DNA from: an uncultured Oscillibacter sp.
GTDB lineage: Bacteria; Bacillota; Clostridia; Oscillospirales; Oscillospiraceae
Reading direction: 5' to 3'
Assembly: GCF_910587525.1 (NCBI RefSeq)
Contig: NZ_CAJULS010000115.1
Coordinates: 1-7,512, forward strand
DNA length: 7,512 nucleotides
The first letter of the stretch is position 1. Each line of letters begins with the position of its first letter. Below the pieces are notes generated by a model. The model ran no database searches. It saw nothing but the letters and a program-made list of their open reading frames with translations, and had not been told where the DNA came from. The translations under genes were made by a program, and so were the position numbers. Positions 1 through 5,679 of the stretch are shown piece after piece.

Positions 1-175
1 TGGTGATGAGCATGCCGAAGGCGATGGGCACCAGCAGCAGGGGCTCAAACTTCTTCACAATACCCAGGTACAGCAGGAAGCAGGCAATGACGAGCATAAC
101 CAGGCACTTCCAGTTGTCTCCCTGGGTAAACAGCGCGAAGCCCGTGCTGTTTACAAAATCCAGAATAGCTTCCAT
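1..175 (-). CDS. Sodium ion-translocating decarboxylase, beta subunit (N-terminal part)
   Basis: Only the first 58 codons lie in the window; the gene runs off the left edge. The protein begins MEAILDFVNSTGFALF, continues into a hydrophobic helix (about residues 24-39) and then reads KKFEPLLLVPIAFGMLI, a pattern I recognise from the OadB/GcdB/MmdB family. In this family the beta subunit is the multi-span membrane protein that decarboxylates carboxybiotin and uses the energy to pump sodium ions out of the cell. The ATG at 173-175 is supported by a GGAGGGA ribosome binding site at 180-186. It starts 18 bp after the biotin carrier gene ends, so the two are in one operon. Which acid is decarboxylated (oxaloacetate, methylmalonyl-CoA or glutaconyl-CoA) depends on the alpha subunit, which is not in view, so I give no gene symbol. 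Confidence 0.9.
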   Translation of the reverse strand, partial: MEAILDFVNSTGFALFTQGDNWKCLVMLVIACFLLYLGIVKKFEPLLLVPIAFGMLIT

Positions 176-193
176 GTGTGTCCCTCCAGCGCT

Positions 194-538
194 TTACTGG
201 ATGACGCACAGCAGAGTGCCGGACTCCACCGCCGCGCCCTTGGAGGTGTTGATGGAGGCCACCTTGCCGTCGCAGGGGCACATGATCTCGTTTTCCATCT
301 TCATGGCCTCCAGGATCATCAGCACGTCGCCCTTCTTCACGGCGGCGCCCTGGGCGACCTTCACGTCCAGAATAGTGCCGGGCATGGGGCTGGTGACCTG
401 CTCGCCGCCGGCGGGAGCGGCAGCCGCAGGGGCGGGGGCGGCAGCGGAAGCCGCGGCAGGGGCGGGAGCGGCGCCGGTCAGCTCCTCCAGCTGGATCTCA
501 TAGGCCGTGCCGTTGACAGTAACTCTGTACTTTTTCAT
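194..538 (-). CDS. Biotin carrier subunit of a sodium-pump decarboxylase
   Basis: This 114-residue protein carries the biotin that shuttles CO2 from the carboxyltransferase (alpha) subunit to the membrane beta subunit. Residues 1-20 form a short N-terminal segment (MKKYRVTVNGTAYEI) typical of these small carriers. Residues 22-45 are an Ala/Pro-rich flexible linker. Residues 48-114 are a biotinyl domain with SPMPGTI, then the biotinylation motif EAMKM at 77-81, in which Lys80 should be biotinylated by a biotin ligase. Length and layout fit the stand-alone gamma subunits (GcdC/MmdC type) rather than a carrier domain fused to the alpha subunit. An AGGAGAG ribosome binding site precedes the ATG. 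The gene lies between the OadG-type gene (24-bp gap) and the beta gene (18-bp gap). The family call is secure; the substrate is not known. Confidence 0.93.
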   Translation of the reverse strand: MKKYRVTVNGTAYEIQLEELTGAAPAPAAASAAAPAPAAAAPAGGEQVTSPMPGTILDVKVAQGAAVKKGDVLMILEAMKMENEIMCPCDGKVASINTSKGAAVESGTLLCVIQ

Positions 539-562
539 GATAAAACTCTCTCCTTTTTCCTC

Positions 563-832
563 TTACAGTTTTTTCATAGAGACGATCCGGATGCCTGTGA
601 TGTCGGTGCCGAGCTCCTCCGCGATGGCGGCGGAGACGGCGGCTACCAATTCCTGACGGTTGGGCTCCGCGGCCGCAGGGGCGGCGGGGACCGGAGCGGG
701 GGCGGCGGCAGGAGCCGTGCGGCCTCCCACGGTCTTGCCCATGACCGTCGTCAGGACGATGAGGCAGATGAGCCCGAAAAACACGGTGCCCATGCCCATC
801 AGGCAGACAAACAAGCTGGAATATTCTGGCAT
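563..832 (-). CDS. OadG-family gamma/delta subunit of sodium-pump decarboxylase
   Basis: This 89-residue protein has one membrane helix (about residues 5-31, containing GMGTVFFGL), an Ala/Pro linker (39-56), and a C-terminal amphipathic segment ending IRIVSMKKL. This is the architecture of OadG/MmdD/GcdD subunits, which anchor and stabilise the decarboxylase complex at the membrane. I chose the ATG at 830-832 because it sits behind a strong AGGAGGGAG site and leaves the membrane helix at the N-terminus. The frame stays open to 892, but the longer start would lie inside the promoter. It is the first gene of the operon after the promoter at 864-892. Starting the operon with this subunit instead of alpha is a little unusual. 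Sequence identity in this family is low, so the call rests on architecture and neighbours. Confidence 0.88.
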   Translation of the reverse strand: MPEYSSLFVCLMGMGTVFFGLICLIVLTTVMGKTVGGRTAPAAAPAPVPAAPAAAEPNRQELVAAVSAAIAEELGTDITGIRIVSMKKL

Positions 833-863
833 ATTCTCCCTCCTAAAAATTAGATGCAGGGCT

Positions 864-892
864 ATTGTATCAATTTCCGCCGAAAAAAACAA
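864..892 (-). promoter_or_regulatory. Promoter of the sodium-pump decarboxylase operon
   Basis: Read on the minus strand, a TTGTTT -35 element (887-892) and a TACAAT -10 element (864-869) are separated by exactly 17 bp. Transcription would start near 857, about 25 nt upstream of the OadG-type start codon. The -10 matches consensus at five of six positions; the -35 matches at three. I see no operator palindrome. Confidence 0.6.
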
Positions 893-970
893 TGACTTTC
901 TGAAATTTTATGCGGAAAATTTATTCGAAAATTTCCCGGCAAAAACGATTGCCTCTTTGTATAAACGGTC

Positions 971-999
971 TCGACTGGACAGGAAAACTGTGGTATGAT
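971..999 (+). promoter_or_regulatory. Promoter of sfsA
   Basis: A TCGACT -35 element (971-976) and a TATGAT -10 element (994-999) are 17 bp apart. A TG dinucleotide at 991-992 gives an extended -10. Transcription would begin near 1006, some 30 nt before the sfsA start. This makes the in-frame ATG at 995 an unlikely start, because it lies inside the -10 box. Confidence 0.6.
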
Positions 1000-1036
1000 A
1001 ATACAACATATCCGAAGAGGGGAGGCGAGGACGCCA

Positions 1037-1717
1037 ATGCGCTATGGAACCGTGATCCCGGGCCGCTTTGTGGACCGGCCCAACCGTTTTGTGGCTCACG
1101 TGGAGACAGCGGAGGGGCTTCAGACCGTCCACGTGAAGAACACGGGCCGGTGCCGGGAGCTGCTTCTCCCCGGCGCTCCGGTCTACCTGGAGCGGGGGAC
1201 CAGACCCGGGCGGAAGACCCTCTACGATCTCATCGCGGTGGAGAAGGGAGCGGTGCTCATCAACATGGACGCCCAGGCCCCCAACAGGGTCTTCGGCGAG
1301 TGGGTGCAGGGCGGCGGCTTTTTGCCGGAGGTGACGGCGGTGCGGCCGGAGTTCACCTATGGGGAGTCCCGTCTGGACTTCTGTCTGGAGACGCGGTCGG
1401 GGCCGCACCTGGTGGAGGTCAAGGGGGTCACCCTGGAGGAGGGCGGCGCGGCCCGCTTCCCCGATGCTCCCACGGAGCGGGGCGTGAAGCACATCCGGGA
1501 GTTGCAGCGGGCGGCGGAGGCCGGGATGGGGGCAACCCTCTTCTTTGTGGTGCAGATGGAGGGTGTCCGCTCTGTGGCCCCCAATGACGCCACCCACCCC
1601 GCTTTTGGCGAGGCCCTGCGGGAGGCGGCGGGGCACGGCGTCCGGGTCTGCGCCTGGGACTGCCGGGTGACGCCGGAGAGCATCGCCATCCGCTGTCCGG
1701 TGCCGGTGATTCTGTGA
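1037..1717 (+). CDS. sfsA: SfsA family DNA-binding/nuclease-like protein
   Basis: The 226-residue product matches SfsA (sugar fermentation stimulation protein A) along its whole length. The N-terminal part is OB-fold-like, with NTGRC near residue 35 and the PGAPVYL segment near 45. The C-terminal part is nuclease-like: SRLDF (111-115), VEVKGVTL (126-133) and FPDAPTERGVKH (141-152). Asp114, Glu127 and Lys129 are spaced like a PD-(D/E)XK active site. In E. coli SfsA binds DNA and was linked to maltose gene expression; its actual role in Clostridia is not established. The ATG at 1037-1039 is chosen because an AGGGGAGGCGAGG purine-rich site precedes it and because the homologous region begins here. 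It has its own promoter, divergent from the decarboxylase operon. Confidence 0.93.
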   Translation: MRYGTVIPGRFVDRPNRFVAHVETAEGLQTVHVKNTGRCRELLLPGAPVYLERGTRPGRKTLYDLIAVEKGAVLINMDAQAPNRVFGEWVQGGGFLPEVTAVRPEFTYGESRLDFCLETRSGPHLVEVKGVTLEEGGAARFPDAPTERGVKHIRELQRAAEAGMGATLFFVVQMEGVRSVAPNDATHPAFGEALREAAGHGVRVCAWDCRVTPESIAIRCPVPVIL

Positions 1718-1805
1718 CGCCGGGCGGCGTGTCTCATAAAAATCCGGCGGACCTCGTACGATAGAGCGTGCGGGAGATATGCGAAGAGATGGAGGAGCGT
1801 TGTCT

Positions 1806-2369
1806 ATGAGTTTTCTGGAGCTGATTCTGATCGGCGTGGGCCTCTCTATGGACGCCTTTGCCGTGGCGATCTGTCAGGGGTTGTCCATGACCCGGCTCAA
1901 CTGGCGCCGCGCCGGGGTGATCGCCCTGTTCTTCGGCGGATTCCAGGCGGCCATGCCCCTGCTGGGGTGGGCGCTGGGGTCCCGGTTCGCCATGTACATC
2001 CAGGAGCTGGACCATTGGGTGGCCTTCGTGCTGCTGGCCCTCATCGGCGGCAACATGGTGCGGGAGGCCCTGGGGCCGGAGGAGGCCGCCTGCGCCGCCG
2101 GAGACCTGGACCTCCGGCAGCTCTTTTTGATGGCGGTGGCCACCAGTATCGACGCCCTGGCAGTGGGCGTGACCTTCGCCTTTCTGGAGGTCGCCATCCT
2201 CCCGGCGGTGTCGGTCATCGGCGTCACCACCTTCTGCCTGTCCCTGGCGGGGGTGGCCGTGGGCAATTTCTTCGGGGCCCGGTACAAGCGGCGGGCGGAG
2301 CTGTCCGGCGGCGTGATCCTGATTCTCCTGGGGGTGAAGATCCTGTTGGAGCATCTGGGTGTGCTTTGA
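1806..2369 (+). CDS. mntP: Manganese efflux pump MntP
   Basis: This 187-residue membrane protein matches the MntP (formerly YebN/DUF204) family in length and sequence. It is built of two related halves, each with a conserved acidic motif in a membrane helix: SMDAFAVA (Asp16) and SIDALAVG (Asp116). Between them lie FFGGFQAAMPLLGW (42-55) and HWVAFVLLALIGG (70-82), both family hallmarks, with six predicted membrane segments in total. Family members export Mn2+ when it is in excess. One small variation: residue 47 is Gln where, from memory, E. coli has Glu. The ATG at 1806 follows GGAGGAG (1791-1797) at 8-nt spacing; an upstream in-frame ATG at 1779 lacks a site. I could not find the Mn2+-sensing yybP-ykoY riboswitch in the 88-bp gap after sfsA, so its regulation is unclear. 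Confidence 0.95.
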   Translation: MSFLELILIGVGLSMDAFAVAICQGLSMTRLNWRRAGVIALFFGGFQAAMPLLGWALGSRFAMYIQELDHWVAFVLLALIGGNMVREALGPEEAACAAGDLDLRQLFLMAVATSIDALAVGVTFAFLEVAILPAVSVIGVTTFCLSLAGVAVGNFFGARYKRRAELSGGVILILLGVKILLEHLGVL

Positions 2370-2386
2370 CGCAGAAAGGAGATCCC

Positions 2387-2581
2387 ATGGAATTTTCAAA
2401 AGAGGAATTGACGGAGGCCAGGCGGCAGATCGAATCGACTTTGCACAAGCTGCGCCAGACGGTAAAAACCCTGGAGGGAAAGGAGCGTCCGGAGCGGTAC
2501 AAGTCCCAGATTACGCTGGCGGCGCGGCGGATCAGGGCCTTTGAGATTGCGGAGGCCCTGATCGCCCGGGAGATGGAATAG
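2387..2581 (+). CDS. Small helical protein of unknown function (64 aa)
   Basis: I do not recognise this family. The 64-residue product is highly charged and almost wholly predicted helical: one helix at about residues 4-29 (EELTEARRQIESTLHKLRQT), a charged turn GKERPERY (31-38), then a second helix to the end (SQITLAARRIRAFEIAEALI). This looks like a soluble helical hairpin or short coiled coil. It has no cysteine, signal peptide or membrane segment. The gene is credible because a textbook AAAGGAG site (2375-2381) lies 5 nt before the ATG. It follows mntP by only 17 bp in the same direction, and a strong hairpin follows the stop codon. It is probably co-transcribed with mntP; whether it takes part in manganese handling is speculation. 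Confidence 0.75.
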   Translation: MEFSKEELTEARRQIESTLHKLRQTVKTLEGKERPERYKSQITLAARRIRAFEIAEALIAREME

Positions 2582-2582
2582 A

Positions 2583-2618
2583 CAGCAGGGGCGTGGCTTT
2601 TTAGCCGCGCCCCTGCTG
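2583..2618. terminator. Bidirectional hairpin terminator between convergent genes
   Basis: CAGCAGGGGCG (2583-2593) pairs perfectly with CGCCCCTGCTG (2608-2618). The pairing continues inward through a G-T wobble and GGC/GCC, giving a 15-bp stem with a 6-base loop TTTTTA. It fills nearly the entire 39-bp gap between the 64-aa gene and the convergent DUF6194-like gene, so it probably ends transcripts from both sides. The T-tracts on either side are weak. Confidence 0.75.
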
Positions 2619-2620
2619 AA

Positions 2621-3070
2621 TTACTTTGTCCGCTTGGCGTATTTCTCTCCGGCGTACTCATAGCTCTCCACAATCAGCGGTTTCAGCGCCTCAAAGGTCT
2701 GCCGGGAGGGGGTGAGTACACAGGCCCATCCCATCCAGGCGTAGACGGGATGGGGCAGAAGGCAGTCCGTATGGGAGAAGTCACAGGGCATGTCTACAAT
2801 GCCGCCCTTGGGCGGGCGCTGGGGCAGAGGGCCGAAGAGGCGGCGGAAGGTCTCCCGCCGCAGGCCCAGATTGACCCGGTACACGCCCTCCCGGTCCAGA
2901 CGGGAGCTCCTGTCGTTTTCTCCGTCCCGCTCCTTGACGGTCAGCACATAGACGCCCCGCTTCAGCTTCCCGCCGGGGTTATAGAAGACGCCCCGCTCCC
3001 CCCAGCTGGAGACCAGGATGGTTCCCTCCAGGGTCTCCAGGCAGTATTGAAGGATTTCATCCGGCTTCAT
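2621..3070 (-). CDS. DUF6194-like protein of unknown function
   Basis: A 149-residue soluble protein. Key stretches are RGVYVLTVKERD (38-49), SRLDREGVYRVNLGL (56-70), ETFRRLFG (73-80) and DFSHTDCLLPHPVYAWMGW (97-115). From memory this order fits DUF6194, a family of small proteins without an assigned activity. The conserved Asp, His and Trp residues in the PHPVYAWMGW segment suggest a binding pocket, but no reaction is known. The start at 3068-3070 is chosen because AGGAGGT (3079-3085) sits 8 nt upstream and a good promoter follows. The frame is open to 3343, but that extension reads through the promoters and the start of the neighbouring gene and has no homology signal. The gene converges on the 64-aa gene and diverges from the EndoQ-type gene. 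The family match is moderate confidence; the gene itself is near certain. Confidence 0.82.
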   Translation of the reverse strand: MKPDEILQYCLETLEGTILVSSWGERGVFYNPGGKLKRGVYVLTVKERDGENDRSSRLDREGVYRVNLGLRRETFRRLFGPLPQRPPKGGIVDMPCDFSHTDCLLPHPVYAWMGWACVLTPSRQTFEALKPLIVESYEYAGEKYAKRTK

Positions 3071-3101
3071 ATTATTGCACCTCCTGCTTTTTGTGATGGG
3101 T

Positions 3102-3130
3102 ATTGTACCACGGAGATGAGTGCTTGTCCA
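3102..3130 (-). promoter_or_regulatory. Promoter of the DUF6194-like gene
   Basis: On the minus strand TGGACA (-35, 3125-3130) and TACAAT (-10, 3102-3107) are 17 bp apart. Both match consensus at five of six positions, and TGG precedes the -10 (extended form). It is the strongest promoter-like sequence in the window. Transcription would start near 3095, about 25 nt before the start codon. Confidence 0.7.
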
Positions 3131-3155
3131 GATGGTGGAAATTGCACTCCCGTTG

Positions 3156-3184
3156 TTGCGCCGGGTCGGAAAAGGGCGTACAAT
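3156..3184 (+). promoter_or_regulatory. Probable promoter of the EndoQ-type gene
   Basis: TTGCGC (-35, 3156-3161) and TACAAT (-10, 3179-3184) are spaced by 17 bp. The predicted start near 3191 would leave a leader of about 25 nt before the ATG at 3216. The -10 is good; the -35 keeps only the TTG half. Confidence 0.5.
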
Positions 3185-3215
3185 GGCGTTGATTATTACG
3201 AGAAGGAGTACCGCC

Positions 3216-4505
3216 ATGTATATCGCCGACCTCCACATCCACTCCCGCTTCTCCCGTGCCACCAGCCGGGACTGCGGCCTCCCCCATCTGGACTGGTGGA
3301 GCCGCCGCAAGGGCATCGGTTTGGTGGGTACCGGGGATTTCACCCACCCTGCCTGGCGGGCGGAACTGCGGGAGCAGTTGGTTCCGGCGGGGGAGGGAGT
3401 CTATGCCCTGCGGGAGGAATTCCGCCTGCCGGAGAGCAGGGCGGGAGAGATTCCCCGGTTCGTCGTCACCGGGGAGATCAGCTCCATCTACAAGCGGGAC
3501 GGCAAGACCCGCCGGGTCCACAACCTGATCCTTCTGCCCTCTCTGGAGGCGGCGGACGTACTCTCCGCCCGGCTGGAGGCCGTGGGCAACATCCGTTCCG
3601 ACGGCAGGCCCATCCTGGGCCTGGACAGCCGGGATCTGTTGGAGATGATTCTGGAGACCTGCCCGGGGGCGGAGCTGATTCCCGCCCATATCTGGACGCC
3701 CCACTTCTCCATGTTCGGGGCCTTTACGGGCTTTGAGACGGTAGAGGCGTGTTTCGGGGACCTGGCGCCTCACATTCACGCCATAGAGACGGGGTTGTCG
3801 TCGGACCCGCCCATGAACTGGCGGGTGACCGCCCTGGACGGGCTGACCCTGGTCTCCAACTCCGACGCCCACTCCCCGGCAAAGCTGGGCCGGGAGGCCA
3901 ACCTCCTGGAGACAGAGCGGACCTATCCGGCCCTGCTCCGGGCCATCCGCACGGGGGAGGGGTTTGGCGGCACCATTGAGTTTTTCCCGGAGGAGGGGAA
4001 GTACCACTTGGACGGCCACCGGAGCTGCGGCGTGTGCCTGACGCCGGCGGAGACGGCGGCCCGGGGCGGGCTCTGCCCGGTGTGCGGAAAGAAGCTGACT
4101 GTGGGTGTGGAGCACCGGGTGGAGGAGCTGGCGGCCCGCCCGGCGGGTTTCCGGCCCCAGGAGGCCAAGCCCTTTGAGAGCCTGGCGCCCCTGCCGGAGG
4201 TGATCGCCGCCTCCACGGGCTTCTCCGCGGCAGGGAAGAAGACGGCGGCGGTATACGAGACGCTGCTGCGGGAGCTGGGACCAGAGTTCCATATTCTGCG
4301 AGAAGCGCCTGTAGAGGATATCGCCCAAGTGGCGGGGCCGCTGACCGCCGAGGGCATCCGCCGCCTGCGGCAGGGGCAGGTGGAGCTGCGGGCGGGATTC
4401 GACGGGGCTTATGGGACGGTTGCGCTGTTGTCTCCCGAGGAGCGGACGTGGCTGGCAGAACCTCCGGGAGCGGGAGAGACCACCATAAAGAGGCCCAGGA
4501 GATAA
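3216..4505 (+). CDS. Endonuclease Q family protein (PHP domain, zinc finger)
   Basis: The 429-residue product has an N-terminal PHP metal-dependent phosphoesterase domain. It shows ADLHIHSRFSRATS (4-17, His7 and His9), GTGDFTHP (38-45, Asp41), TGEISSIYK (85-93, Glu87), RVHNLILLP (100-108, His102), PAHIWTPHFSMFG (156-168) and SNSDAHSP (214-221, Asp217, His219). These are the expected metal ligands. A four-cysteine zinc finger follows (Cys271, 274, 287, 290). This is the arrangement of endonuclease Q, which nicks DNA on the 5' side of deaminated bases such as uracil and hypoxanthine and of abasic sites. It was first described in Thermococcales and is also found in some Bacillota. The ATG at 3216 follows AGAAGGAG at 7-nt spacing, and the PHP motif starts at residue 4; the open frame to 3120 lacks both. 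The last 25 residues are poorly conserved-looking and basic. Activity is inferred from family. Confidence 0.88.
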   Translation: MYIADLHIHSRFSRATSRDCGLPHLDWWSRRKGIGLVGTGDFTHPAWRAELREQLVPAGEGVYALREEFRLPESRAGEIPRFVVTGEISSIYKRDGKTRRVHNLILLPSLEAADVLSARLEAVGNIRSDGRPILGLDSRDLLEMILETCPGAELIPAHIWTPHFSMFGAFTGFETVEACFGDLAPHIHAIETGLSSDPPMNWRVTALDGLTLVSNSDAHSPAKLGREANLLETERTYPALLRAIRTGEGFGGTIEFFPEEGKYHLDGHRSCGVCLTPAETAARGGLCPVCGKKLTVGVEHRVEELAARPAGFRPQEAKPFESLAPLPEVIAASTGFSAAGKKTAAVYETLLRELGPEFHILREAPVEDIAQVAGPLTAEGIRRLRQGQVELRAGFDGAYGTVALLSPEERTWLAEPPGAGETTIKRPRR

Positions 4506-4530
4506 AAACGGAAAAGCAACCCTGGGTTGC
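4501..4530 (-). terminator. Minus-strand intrinsic terminator just after the EndoQ-type gene
   Basis: GCAACC (4516-4521) and GGTTGC (4525-4530) form a compact hairpin. On the minus strand it is followed directly by TTTTCCGTTTTT, the form of a rho-independent terminator. On the plus strand the hairpin is followed by CGAAATGC, with no T-run. It may still slow plus-strand transcription after the EndoQ-type gene, but its polarity points the other way, and no minus-strand gene is visible to its right. Confidence 0.55.
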
Positions 4531-4717
4531 CGAAATGCAAGCTGCATGTGGTTTACATCTCAGAAATCACAGTGTAGTATTGGAGAAAAAACAGGGCCGA
4601 AGGAATGTGTGTAATTGAAATTGGCGGAGATGGCAAATGCGTCCAGGCGGGCTGTTTTGAGGCGGGGAGATCAGGGGGCAACGTTGTTCAGGAGTTATAT
4701 ATTTAGAAGGGAAATAT
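4531..4717. other. Non-coding gap ahead of the XRE-type gene
   Basis: I find no convincing gene here. The stretch holds a small inverted repeat (ATGCA at 4535-4539, TGCAT at 4543-4547). A weak TATATT (4698-4703) could act as a -10 for the next gene, but there is no good -35 at the right distance. A 33-codon frame at 4605-4706 has no usable ribosome binding site. Base composition changes here from the GC-rich genes on the left to the AT-richer block on the right. Confidence 0.4.
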
Positions 4718-5122
4718 ATGAAGTTGGAAGAAAAGTTGGTTTTGTTAAGAAAACAAAGGGGACTTACGCAATTGGAATTGGCTGAAAAGATAAACGTATC
4801 CCGACAGGCTGTTTCGAGGTGGGAATCAGGAGAAACAACGCCGTCAAGGGAGAACTTAAAAGCACTGAGCGGCTTATATTGTGTTACGATAGATTCTATG
4901 TTAAATGGGGATGAACAGGGGGTGGAAAGGATGGAAAAACAGGAAAAGTTCGTTGTGCTCCGAAAAAGAAATATGCTTATCGTCATTCTGGCTATAGCGG
5001 CAGTACTGGGTACAGGAAAAGCTTTCCATATGACAATGACTGTAATAACTATGTGTTTATGGACCGCAATCATGGGTTTGATTGTTTTATTAATATGGTC
5101 AATCTGGAAAAAAGGAGGTTAA
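4718..5122 (+). CDS. XRE-family regulator with two C-terminal membrane helices
   Basis: The 134-residue protein begins with a Cro/cI-type helix-turn-helix domain (about residues 5-61): KLVLLRKQRGLTQLELAEKI, then NVSRQAVSRWESGETTPSRENL and a third-helix segment ending DSMLNGDE. A charged linker (64-84) leads to two hydrophobic stretches, at about 85-100 and 105-129, ending in a KKGG tail. It should be a DNA-binding protein tethered to the cytoplasmic membrane; this type is common in Clostridia, usually with unknown signals. The ATG at 4718 follows GAAGGG at 6-nt spacing. Codon use (TTA, ATA, AGA, AAA) is clearly different from the GC-rich neighbours, which suggests horizontal gain. It lies 52 bp upstream of the broken secreted-protein gene in the same direction, and might regulate it. 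The target is unknown. Confidence 0.85.
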   Translation: MKLEEKLVLLRKQRGLTQLELAEKINVSRQAVSRWESGETTPSRENLKALSGLYCVTIDSMLNGDEQGVERMEKQEKFVVLRKRNMLIVILAIAAVLGTGKAFHMTMTVITMCLWTAIMGLIVLLIWSIWKKGG

Positions 5123-5174
5123 AATTCGTACTTACCAGCGAGAACAGTGAATAATTTGGAAAGGATGAGTATGT

Positions 5175-5679
5175 ATGAAAAGAGTCGCAACCATAATCGT
5201 GGCGATTGCCATGAGCATTTCCATGATGCAAGCGGGAGCATTGGCGGCATCCTAAAGAGGCGAGGGCCATTGAAAGAAATGGGGAAGTATTATTTTACAA
5301 TTTAAATACACTGGCCCCAAATGAGAGCATTTCGCTGGATATAGTGGATAATAATGGCAATCCGGCGACAATTGGCATTGAGGCGGTTTTCGCTGGAATT
5401 ACCAGAGCCGATACAAGAACCTTTCAGGTATATTATCACGGGATATTCTTTGATGCAGAGTTTTATATGGATGTTACAAACAATCAAGTAACTGACGTGA
5501 GAGATTATGCAATTACAACAATTGGGGCTACATATGATAATGTTGTTTTAAGCAAGACTTCTACATATGGAAGATTGGCCTTTGATGCGACTACGCTGGA
5601 TTTGGTGACAAAAACCTGTTGGCTTAAGGGAACAGTTACGGGAAGTGACAATGATATTAGTGTTACCTGGGATATGTAA
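5175..5679 (+). pseudogene. Secreted beta-rich protein (DUF5626-like), frameshifted after the signal peptide
   Basis: An ATG at 5175, preceded by AAAGGA (5160-5165), opens a 26-codon frame. It encodes a typical Sec signal peptide: MKRV, a hydrophobic core IIVAIAMSIS, and a GALAA cleavage site. It then stops at TAA (5253-5255). The next frame is open from 5227 to 5679 with no usual start before a GTG at 5344. From 5254 it encodes 141 residues beginning KEARAIERNGEVLFYNLN and ending SDNDISVTWDM, rich in alternating hydrophobic/polar beta-strand patterns. Skipping the single T at 5253 joins the two into one 167-residue secreted protein. From memory the mature part resembles DUF5626, a family of small secreted Firmicutes proteins of unknown function; treat that as tentative. 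The break could be a true mutation, a sequencing error, or a programmed +1 shift. Base composition is AT-rich like the regulator upstream. Confidence 0.75.

Noticed and set aside
176..853. Long plus-strand open frame rich in Gly, Arg and His opposite the decarboxylase genes
   Set aside because: It is a mirror of the GC-rich Ala/Pro linkers in the real minus-strand genes; it has no homology pattern and crosses two true genes and their ribosome binding sites.
1717..1730. ACGCC/GGCGT hairpin at the end of sfsA as a terminator
   Set aside because: The stem is only 5 bp, overlaps the stop codon, and is not followed by a T-run.
1718..1805. Possible manganese (yybP-ykoY) riboswitch ahead of mntP
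   Set aside because: The gap is only 88 bp and I could not see the conserved paired loops of that riboswitch.
3072..4547. A 491-codon minus-strand open frame opposite the EndoQ-type gene
   Set aside because: Low-complexity Arg/Pro/Gln/Gly composition typical of an antisense frame in GC-rich DNA; the plus strand carries clear PHP-domain motifs.
4605..4706. A 33-codon frame beginning MCVIEIGGDGKC just before the XRE-type gene, possibly a small peptide
   Set aside because: The purine-rich GAAGGA touches the ATG with no spacing, there is no promoter in sight, and the composition does not look like a leader or signal peptide. It may be a chance frame.
5165..5305. An alternative frame starting at ATG 5165/5171 (MSMYEKSRNHNRG...) that avoids the stop at 5253
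   Set aside because: The product is His/Arg-rich with no signal peptide or domain, and it ends at 5303-5305; the overlapping frame gives a textbook signal peptide.
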